A stretch of 64,000 nucleotides of DNA from Terebella lapidaria. Its lineage: Eukaryota > Annelida > Polychaeta > Terebellida > Terebellidae. The stretch lies in NCBI GenBank assembly GCA_949152475.1, contig OX424560.1, positions 40,865,719 through 40,929,718 on the forward strand. Reading direction: 5' to 3'. The notes under the pieces are model-generated. The model searched no databases, was not told the origin of the DNA, and saw only the letters and a program-made list of their open reading frames with translations. The position numbers were made by a program, and so were the translations under genes. This document shows positions 55,540 through 64,000 of this stretch, in pieces. Within the stretch, counting starts at the first letter, position 1; each line of letters opens with the position of its first letter.

Positions 55540-56235
55540 TGAGAGTTTTGGTCTTAAGACCATCGGTTGTACGCCATACGATTGGGAATTGGCCAAAGAA
55601 AAATACAAAAATAGGTTGAACATTTAATATTGATTAGAACCGGAGTTATAGTCAATTATGTGATTTTATTTTTTCAGTTGCCATGGCAACCGTTTTCACC
55701 CGATTTTGGCAAAATTTGAAAGGGACTGAGCCATTACCATAGCACTCCAGCCCTATAAATTTCAAATCTATCGGACCGTTTGCCTTTGAGTTATGAGCGC
55801 AGACATTTGCACTGAAACGTCGCTGGCCAAAAATAACCGAAATCGTGACCCCCAATTTTTCGACATCCGGCGATAATGGAGTTTTCGTCGTACGACCATC
55901 GGTCGTACACCAAACGATCGGGAATTGGCCAAAGAAAAATACAAAAATAGTTGGAAAAATTAATATCAAATAGAACCGGAGTTATGGTCAATTATTAATT
56001 TTTACATTTTCCGTTGCCATGGCAACAGTTTTTGTCCGATTTTGACCAGATTTGAGGAGGACCGAGCCACTGAGATACCGCTTCATCCCTATAAGTTTCA
56101 TATAAGTTTCGGACCATTCTCCTTTGAGATAGGCGCGCGGACAGACAGACAGACAGGGAGACAGACAAACAAACAGACATACAAACGGACAGACCCAATT
56201 GCAATACCCTCTGCCCCTATCGGGGCGAGGGTAAT
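55540..56235. repeat. 336-bp tandem duplication with a perfect X-box in each unit and a terminal hairpin
   Basis: GGGAATTGGCCAAAGAAAAA recurs at a 336-bp offset, as does the palindromic RFX consensus GTTGCCATGGCAAC (55677-55690 and 56013-56026). The second unit ends in a (CAGA)-rich run and CTGCCCCTATCGGGGCGAGG, a hairpin near 56205-56230. The shape (CAGA run then GC hairpin then GGTAAT) resembles a 3' end of a common invertebrate repeat. Minus-strand open frames here are not genes. Confidence 0.75.
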
Positions 56236-56509
56236 TACATTACAAGATATATAGAATGGCATATTCTCTCAATCTCGAGAAAATACAGTAATATGCAGTA
56301 CATGAGTGCAATATAAGTTCAACACATAAAATAGAATATTTAACATAGGCCTACATACCTCATGTTTCGGGGCGGACGTACAGCGGGTGTGATGGACTTT
56401 CATTCAGCAAGCTTTTATGCTCTTCTGATGGCCGCAATATTTGCATCTTGCTATGACAATTTCCTGACAATTGTCACAAACATATATGCCATCTACTACA
56501 TGTACCCGA

Positions 56510-57330
56510 TATGATACGCTGTATCCCTGCCCTCTCTAACAAGAACCCGACCTGCCCCCTTATGATTCTGCCCTCCCCTACATGTACCCAACCCTGCCTT
56601 CTCTCACGTGTGCCAGACCTGTCCCTCTGTGCTCCTGCCCTCTCCAACATCTACCCGTCCTGTCTCTCCGTGTTCCTGCCCTCTACAACATGTATCCGAC
56701 CTGTTCCTCCATGTTCCTGCCCTCTACAACATGCATCTGACCTGTCCCTCCGTGTTCCTTCCCTCTACAACATGTATCCGACCTGTCCCTTCATGTTCCT
56801 CCCCGCTACAACATGCACTCGACCTGTCTCTCCGTGTCCATGCCCGCTCCTACATGTACCTGACCTGTCTCTTTGTGTCCATGTCTGCTCTTGCGTGCAT
56901 CCAACCTGTCTCTTCGTGTCCACGCCCGAAAGATGCCTGCTACTACGTGCATCTGACCTGTCTCTTTGTGTCCATGCCCGCTCCTACACGTACCGAGCTG
57001 TCTCCTTGTGTCAATGCCCGGCTGATGCCCGCTCCTACATGCCTCTGACCTGTCTCTTCGTGTCCATGCCCGCTCCTACACGTACCGAGCTGCCTCCTTG
57101 TGTCAATGTCTGCTCTTGCGTGCATCCAACCTATTTCTTCGTGTCCATGCCCACCCCTATATGATCCCAACACATTTCTTCGTGTCCATTTCAACTTTTA
57201 CATGTATCCAATCTGTCTCTTTGTTACGGCCCTATCTAACGTGTACCTGACTCGTTTCTGGGTGTTCACGCCTTCTACGTGCATCCCTTTGCGTATTTCC
57301 CTCTTCTATATGTATCCCAACCGTTCTCTC
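56510..57330. repeat. 41-bp pyrimidine-rich minisatellite
   Basis: GACCTGTC(T/C)CT occurs at 56698, 56739, 56780, 56821, 56862 and about 56903, a strict 41-bp spacing, and the same unit continues with more variation to about 57330. A unit reads roughly GACCTGTCCCTCCGTGTTCC then TGCCCTCTACAACATGTATCC. Because the plus strand is CT-rich it has few stops, so long open frames cross it (56511-57164) without being genes. Confidence 0.85.
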
Positions 57331-59251
57331 ATGTTAATGCCCCCTTCTTCATTGTGTAGTGAGATCCCTGTGTGTGAAATCATGAAGTGAGTTTCCTGTG
57401 TGTGGTTGAATTCGTGTAGTGACTTTCCTGTATGTAACGCCTATTACTTGACTGCAGTCATTTGACTGCATATACTCACAGTAAAATTATAAGAGCTATG
57501 GTAGAAAACTCCTTAGATTTATTACTATTATTTGTTTCTAATTACGTTGCAACCGATGTTGTGAATCTTCTATACAGCACCGCTGCATTTACATCAGAGA
57601 TAATTTTAATCGATAGTCATGATCAGACCTTAAGAATTCAACTGTAATGTTATAACAAGTTCAGTAATAAGGGATAATAGTAAAAGGACTTTATCATAAG
57701 ATTAATAAAGATAAGATCACCATTTCAACAGTTAGTGCCTTTATTATCTCGCAAACAGAGATCTGCATACAACATTCATGGTCAGTAATATTTCCCAAGC
57801 CTTCATATAAAACCTTTTTTCAATTTTTGCGATAGAACACTGAAATTTGGTATAAAATTGCCCAGGTAGATTACGCCAAGTTACAATAAATACCATTTAG
57901 CATCACAAAAAAAGAAATATGGTGTGAATATGTTTTAAAAAATCAGAGTATAATTGTGTAATATACAAGTACATACACAATATTCATGTCTGCATTGAAT
58001 GCATGTCTTTTAGGATTTCCCTATCTGTTTTCACTTTTAATTTCTGGTCCGAAAACCACGCTGGTCAATCATTTCACATCACTCCGTGAAAATGTCCACC
58101 CTCCAATAAGTTTGTGATTGCTGCTGGATTTCCACTCTATGTTTCAAAATTATTTTTTTAGAAATTGTGTTGGAGTGGTAAATAAATTTGCCACATTTTA
58201 CAACTGTAATCATTTTCAGTACTGACGATGTGGATTCAACAAAGTCAAGCAGGCAAAAACATCCGAACTACAATACATGTATGCTGCACCTCATGGGGCT
58301 CATAATATGATGTATGCAGTTACGGTGAAGAATTTACAAGTACAGCTGTTTTAACCTTAATACAATAAAAGTTTTAGCCATGATTTTAAGTTGTCTGGTA
58401 CCCATTTTAACGAGAATGTTAAGCACATAATTTGCTGAAATTATACCGATTTTACACAGGAATAATCAAAAACATTTCACACACAAATAGGCCATGTGAG
58501 ACATACCACATTTCAATTCTACAGAAATTTCACTATGCCGAAAATGAAACCTTGCTGAACATACTTTCGAAATTTACTGTCCCTTTGTAGGTATGTTTTC
58601 CAGGCATAAACGTAACACTGCCAATGCCAGTATCACTTGTTTTTGTTGAAAGAAGCTACTGATGAAGTTAATGATAGTACAATTAGTCTGTACCTTATAG
58701 CACAATGATTGCATTTTTAGTTCATGTAAACCAAAGATAAAATTATACAATCACTCTGGATTAATACTTTCATTACAAAAGTTTGTGTCAACATAAAAAG
58801 ACTCAATAGTCTCGAAAATACTTGGCATGCAAGTGATGAAAATCAACCCTGATGAGCTGGTATAGCTGGGGAACGAATATTAAATTCATACATACAATAT
58901 ACAGTTACTGAGCATCCGGATAGTCCCTAATAATCATGCAATGATCACAGCAATCCTGCAAAATACATGTACACACTGGACACAGAAAAGTGCATTCAAT
59001 ATACAAATTAAGTCATTAAGAAAACTATGAAATTAGCCATGATACATATACATGACAAGTTCATTTCTTTTTGTTCTTGATGCTGTCCTCCGCGAAGGCG
59101 ATTCAAGCACTGGGATGATACTAGTGATAACTGGCTAGGTGAGTCCGGTCTCTTTGGTCCTTGCTTGCCCACACTTGCGGCATCTGCTGCTTTCCGCCAT
59201 CGACCTGCTAAGCGGCTAGTCAGAGGTGGCTGCTGCTGCCAGCACACATAC
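57331..59251. other. No plus-strand gene; possible 3' region of a minus-strand gene
   Basis: AT-rich. On the minus strand an AATAAA (57740-57745) could end the transcript whose exon candidates lie at 59252-59993. No other feature is seen. Confidence 0.3.
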
Positions 59252-59377
59252 CGGTAGGTCTTGTGCTGATTGGCCCTCATACACAACAACTGACACTGGC
59301 GATGACCGGTCCTTTTGGAACATGAACACACAGGAAGGCTGGACTCCTTGGGGTGCAGACATGCTGGGTGGCTGTGG
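59252..59377 (-). CDS. Candidate internal exon, unknown protein
   Basis: On the minus strand TTTTCCACCACAG precedes a 126-base open segment that ends at CCG|GTATGTG, a good donor. It reads PQPPSMSAPQGVQPSCVFMF and on to EGQSAQDLP, 42 whole codons, so both junctions are phase 0. That matches the phase-0 end of the candidate exon at 59851-59993. An open stretch between them from 59655 (after AAATTCAG, reading QVEEITQLHDQLLDFTN) could be another exon, but its donor is unclear. I do not recognise the protein. Confidence 0.35.
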
Positions 59378-59850
59378 CTGTGGTGGAAAACCATAGGTCA
59401 TTTTTGTTATGTAAATAAATAATTTCGCATGTATATCATGAATACTTTAGAAAGTAAGCTAGCATGGAAGAACCCTGAACAATGTGATGTACCTCTGGGT
59501 GATTTCAGCACTGGAGGGAACACTGTTGTGAGCCAGTTTTGCCTTGAAGCGGTCATGTGGCTACTTGCTGACCACCATTCACTCATTCGAGTTCTGTGTG
59601 TGACATTTGTGAAATCCAGCAGCTGGTCATGGAGCTGCGTGATCTCCTCAACTTGCTGAATTTAGAATAGACGGGCCTTCTGGCTGCAAGAGAATCAGCT
59701 AGCCTAGAGACATGGTTCCATCTCGCAATGCCATGAGAATCCACAGTACATGTATCCTGAATAGTACAATGATGGAACCAGATAGTTATTGCCTTCATTA
59801 CAAATATTGCTGGGTATAATCATGAATGCGTAGAAAACATCTGGACTTAC

Positions 59851-59993
59851 ACTGACTTTCTGGCTGAGCAGAGACTTTTGGGTGATCCTGGCCGGTCTTT
59901 GAGGAGCTACTTGTTCAGTTGAGTCCACACTAACATCTAAGATGCCTGGGACAGTCATGTTCTCAAAGCCCTCATCAGCATCCGGTTCTCCAT
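59851..59993 (-). CDS. Candidate internal exon, unknown protein
   Basis: On the minus strand TTTTTTCATGTTAG precedes a 143-base open segment ending AGT|GTAAGT, a consensus donor. The peptide (DGEPDADEGFENMTVPGILD, then DVSVDSTEQ and PARITQKSLLSQKVS) looks like an acidic linker region. It enters in phase 1 (one base from the previous exon) and leaves in phase 0. The previous exon would lie beyond the minisatellite at 60148 onward, which would then be intronic. Function unknown. Confidence 0.4.
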
Positions 59994-60444
59994 CTAACAT
60001 GAAAAAATGAATACATGTACATGGTTATGCACATACAGTGGATCCTGTGTTAAAGACCATCTGTCGTGAGAGACCACCCTGGTTTGAGAGACAGCTCTCC
60101 TTGATCCCAAAAAATTGACCTCTTACTATGTAAATGAACCTGCCATGAGAGACCACCTGTCAGGACTTCTGAAGCCTGTTCCTGGTAAGTGAATGACTTC
60201 TCAGGCCTGGTCATGGTCAGTGAGTGACTTCTGAGGCCTGTTCCTGGTCAGCGAATGACTTCTCAGGCCTGATCATGGTCAATGAGTGACTTCTCAGGTC
60301 TGTTCATGGTCAATGAATGACTTCTCAGGCCTGATCATGGTCAATGAATAACTTCTCAGACCTGATCATGATCAATGAGTGGCTCCTCAGGTCTGTTCAC
60401 GGTCAATGAATGACTTCTCAGGCCTGATCATGGTCAATGAATGA

Positions 60445-63014
60445 CTTCACAAGTTTGGTCACGGTCAATGAATGACTTCTCAGGCTATATCATGGTCAAT
60501 GAATGACTTCTCTGGTCTGTTCATGGTCAATGAATGACTTCTCAGGTCTGATCATGGTCAATGTATGACTTGTCAGACCTGATCATGGTCAATGTATGAC
60601 TTGTCAGGCCTGATCATGGTCAATGAATGACTTCACAAGCCTATGCACGGTCAATGAATGACTTCTCAGGCCTGATCATGGTCAATGAATGACTTCTCAG
60701 GTCTGTTCATGGTCAATGAGTGACTTCTGAGGCCTGATCACGGTCAATGAATGACTTTCCAGGCCTGGTCATGGTCAGTGAGTAACATCTGAGGCATGTT
60801 CATGGTCGATGAATGACTTCTCAGACCTGATCATGGTCAGTGAATGACTTTTCAGGCCTGATCATGGTCAATGATTGACACGTGAGGCCTGTTCATGGTC
60901 AATGAATGACTTCTCAGGCCTGATCATGGTCAACGAATGATTTCTCAGGCCTGATCATGGTCAATGAATGACTGTCAGGCCTGATAATGGTCAATGAATG
61001 GCTTCTTAGGTCTGATGATGGTCAATGAATGATTTCTCAGGCCTGATCATGGTCAATGAATGACTTCTCAGGCCTGATCATGGACAATGAATGGCTTCTC
61101 AGGCCTGATGATGGTCAATGAATGACTTCTCAGGCCTGATAATGGTCAATGAATGACTTCTCAGGCCTGGTCACGGTCAATGAATGATTTGCCAGGCCTG
61201 ATCGTGGTCAATGAATGACTTCTCAGGCCTGATCATGGTGAATGGATGACTTCTCAGGCCTGATCATGGTCAATGAATTACTTCACAAGCCTGGTCACGG
61301 TCAATGAATGATTTCTCAGGCCTGATCATGGTCAATGAGTGACATCTGAGGCCTGTTCATGGTCAATGAATGATTTTTCAGGCCTGATCATGGTCAATGA
61401 ATAACTTATCAGGCCTGATCACGGTCACTGAATGACTTTCAGGTCTGTTCATCGTCAATGAATGACTTCTCAGGCCTGATCATGGTCAATGAATGACTTC
61501 CCAGGCGAGATCATGGTCAGTGAGTGACTTCTGAGGCCTGTTCATGGTCAATGAATGACTTCTCAGATGCGTGACATCTGAGGCCTGATCATGGTCAACT
61601 AATGACTTCTCAGGCCTGATCATGGTCAAAGAATAACTTCTCAGGCCTGATCATGGTCAATGAATGACTTCTCAGGCTATATCATGGTCAATGAATGACT
61701 TCTCTGGTCTGTTCATGGTCAATGAATGACTTCACAACTTTGGTTACGTTCAATGAATGACTTCTCAGGCTATATCATGGTCAATGAATGACTTCTCTGG
61801 TCTGTTCATGGTCAATGAATGACTTCTCAGGTCTGATCATGGTCAATGTATGACTTGTCAGACCTGATCATGGTCAATGTATGACTTGTCAGGCCTGATC
61901 ATGGTCAATGAATGACTTCACAAGCCTATTCACGGTCAATGAATGACTTCTCAGGCCTGATCATGGTCAATGAATGACTTCTCAGGTCTGTTCATGGTCA
62001 ATGAGTGACTTCTGAGGCCTGATCATGGTCAATGAATGACTTTCCAGCCCTGGTCATGGTCAGTGAGTAACATCTGAGGCATGTTCATGGTCGATGAATG
62101 ACTTCTCAGACCTGATCATGGTCAGTGAATGACTTTTCAGGCCTGATCATGGTCAATGAGTGACATGTGAGGCCTGTTCATGGTCAATGAATGACTTCTC
62201 AGGCCAGATCATGGTCAACGAATGATTTCTCAGGCCTGATCATGGTCAATGAATGACTGTCAGGCCTGATAATGGTCAATGAATGGCTTCTTAGGTCTGA
62301 TGATGGTCAATGAATGATTTCTCAGGCCTGATCATGGTCAATGAATGACTTCTCAGGCCTGATCATGGACAATGAATGGCTTCTCAGGCCTGATGATGGT
62401 CAATGAATGACTTCTCAGGCCTGATAATGGTCAATGAATGACTTCTCAGGCCTGGTCACGGTCAATGAATGATTTGTCAGGCCTGATCATGGTCAATGAA
62501 TGACTTCTCAGGCCTGATCATGGTCAATGGATGACTTCTCAGGCCTGATCATGGTCAATGAATGACTTCACAAGCCTGGTCACGGTCAATGAATGATTTC
62601 TCAGGCCTGATCATGGTCAATGAGTGACATCTGAGGCCTGTTCATGGTCAATGAATGATTTTTCAGGCCTGATCATGGTCAATGAATAACTTATCAGGCC
62701 TGATCACGGTCAATGAATGACTTTCAGGTCTGTTCATCGTCAATGAATGACTTCTCAGGCCTGATCATGGTCAATGAATGACTTCCCAGGCGAGATCATG
62801 GTCAGTGAGTGACTTCTGAGGCCTGTTCATGGTCAATGAATGACTTCTCAGATGCGTGACATGTGAGGCCTGATCATGGTCAACTAATGACTTCTCAGGC
62901 CTGATCATGGTCAAAGAATGACTTCTCATGCCGTATCATGGTCAATGAATGACTTCTCAGGCCTGATCATGGTCAATGGATGACTTCTCAGGCCAGATCA
63001 TGGTCAATGGATGA
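60445..63014. repeat. Higher-order duplication within the array, period 1,285 bp
   Basis: Rare unit variants recur at exactly 1,285 bp: GGCTATATCATGG at 60483 and 61768; GAGGCATGTTCATGGTCGAT at 60791 and 62076; GATGCGTGACAT at 61566 and 62851. The two blocks (60445-61729 and 61730 to about 63014) differ at only a few sites, so the duplication is recent, or could be an assembly artefact. Confidence 0.9.
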
Positions 63015-63052
63015 CTTCTCAGGCCAGATCATGGTCAATGAGTGACATCTGA

Positions 63053-63315
63053 CACTTTAACCGCCTCTGTGGCCGAGTGGATGGGACCGGTGGCTCTTGA
63101 AGCAACGAAGCTCAGAGGCAGTAGGTGACGCGGGTTCGATCCCCGTCACCGGCACAAAGTAGGTGGAGTTTTCATCCTGGCAATGCAAAGGTTTCTCCAT
63201 TTGAATGTGCTTTCCAAATTCTAAATTGTCACCCGACGGGGGATGGGGAAGACAGGCAGAATTGCCTATCATCATGGACCGTCGATAAATAAATCTGATT
63301 ATTATTATTATTATT
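63053..63315 (+). mobile_element. tRNA-derived SINE with (ATT)n tail and ATCTGA TSD
   Basis: The 5' part (about 63063-63154) resembles a Ser/Leu-type tRNA with a long variable arm: A box TGGCCGAGTGG at 63070-63080 and B box GGTTCGATCCC at 63133-63143, the internal RNA polymerase III promoter. A ~150-bp unrelated body follows, ending in GATAAATAAATCTG and an ATT repeat. ATCTGA flanks both sides (63047-63052, 63316-63321) and is itself part of a satellite unit. Non-autonomous, mobilised by a LINE. The minus-strand open frame across it is not a gene. Confidence 0.9.
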
Positions 63316-64000
63316 ATCTGAGGCCTGATCATGGTCAATGAGTGACTTCTCGGGCCTTATCGTGGCCAATGCGTGACGTTTGAGGCCTGTTCATGGTCAA
63401 TGAATAACTTCTAAGGCATGATCGTGGTCAATGAACGACTTTCAGGTCTGTTCATTATCAAGGAATGACTTGTCAGGAGTGTTCATGGTCAATGAGTGAC
63501 ATCTCAGGCGTGATCATTGTCAGTGACTGACATCTGAAGCCTGTTCATGGTCAATGAATGACTTCTCAGGCCTGATCATTGTCAGTGAGTGACATCTGAG
63601 GCCTGTTCATGGTCAATGAGTGACTTCTCAGGCCTGATCATGGTCAATGAGTGACTTCTCAGGCCTGTTCATGGTCAATGAATTACTTTTCAGGCCTGAT
63701 CATGGTCAGTGAGTGACTTCTCAGGCCTGATCTTGGTGAATGCGTGACATCAGAGGCCTGTTAATAGTCATTGAATGTCTGTCAGGTCTGTTTATCGCCA
63801 ATGAATGACTTCTCAAGCCTGATCATGGTAAATGAACGATTGTCAGGTCTGTTCATGGTCAATGAGTGACATCTCAAGCCTGAACATGGTCAATGAATGA
63901 CTTCTCAGGCCTGATCATGGTCAATGAATGACTTCTCAGGCCTGATCATGGTCAATGAATGACTTCACAAGCCTGGTCACGGTCAATGAATGATTTCTCA

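Larger units (their letters stand above)
60148..64000. repeat. 31-bp minisatellite array (runs past window end)
   Basis: A unit reads TGACTTCTCAGGCCTGATCA followed by TGGTCAATGAA (31 bp), repeated about 115 times with substitutions. Each unit contains TCAGGCCTGA, a perfect 10-bp palindrome, overlapping the 6-bp palindrome TGATCA. Repeats are head to tail without spacers, so this is not a CRISPR array. It is interrupted by a SINE at 63053-63315 and continues to the end. Confidence 0.97.

Noticed and set aside
56511..57164. 217-residue repetitive ORF
   Set aside because: Stop-poor because the minisatellite is CT-rich; the period is out of frame with codons.
63057..63338. 93-residue minus-strand ORF
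   Set aside because: It is the antisense of the SINE, including its ATT tail (poly-Ile).
60148..64000. CRISPR array
   Set aside because: Repeats are contiguous without unique spacers and the genome is eukaryotic.

Overview
The window looks like nuclear DNA of a marine invertebrate, probably a mollusc or another lophotrochozoan. The background is AT-rich, genes are sparse, there is an animal ZC3H10 orthologue, and there are many microsatellites, minisatellites, MITEs, a tRNA-derived SINE with an (ATT)n tail, and scattered 3' ends of an invertebrate reverse-transcriptase element. No bacterial or viral genome organisation is present. The assignment to molluscs is an inference from repeat types, not proven.

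Layout. 1-23.9 kb is a mosaic of repeats: three diverged copies of one segmental repeat (about 1-2.56, 9.2-13.0 and 20.4-23.9 kb), two non-autonomous DNA transposons with CACNGTGGC termini and 5-bp target duplications (3175-3932, 13177-14449), a 2.1-kb transposon with an 8-bp duplication (17869-19963) inserted in an older RT-element 3' end, and a 7-unit ~145-bp tandem array (5945-6860). 23.9-28.2 kb is mostly unique sequence with richer CpG, an RFX-type X-box and two weak exon candidates.

28236-42229 is the main feature: a complete 13,994-bp Ty3/gypsy-type LTR retrotransposon. It has 735-bp LTRs that I read as identical, a TTCAA target duplication, a tRNA-His-type primer binding site, a polypurine tract, intact gag and pol, a GGGAAAC slippery site plus stem-loop at the gag stop codon, and an intact third ORF of 1,148 codons between pol and the 3' LTR. 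The third protein has an acidic disordered N-terminus, lysine-rich patches, two C2H2-like zinc fingers and a C-terminal coiled coil, and it does not look like an envelope protein. It is the best candidate here for something undescribed. The element is GC- and CpG-rich in an AT-rich host, so it looks like a recent arrival.

42.2-52.9 kb holds the one confident host gene, ZC3H10 (45756-47096, +), flanked by direct copies of a ~2-2.7-kb duplication (42.78-45.48 and 48.89-50.96 kb), a third diverged copy, and an inverted ~590-bp repeat pair. 54-57.3 kb holds a MITE pair, a 336-bp tandem duplication with perfect X-boxes, and a 41-bp pyrimidine-rich minisatellite. 59.2-60.0 kb has phase-compatible exon candidates on the minus strand. 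60.15 kb to the end is a 31-bp minisatellite with a 1,285-bp higher-order duplication, interrupted by a SINE with an ATCTGA target duplication.

How it works together: the retroelement is predicted to make Gag, Gag-Pol by -1 frameshifting, and the third protein possibly from a spliced or subgenomic RNA. The rest is host sequence shaped by transposition, duplication and array expansion.
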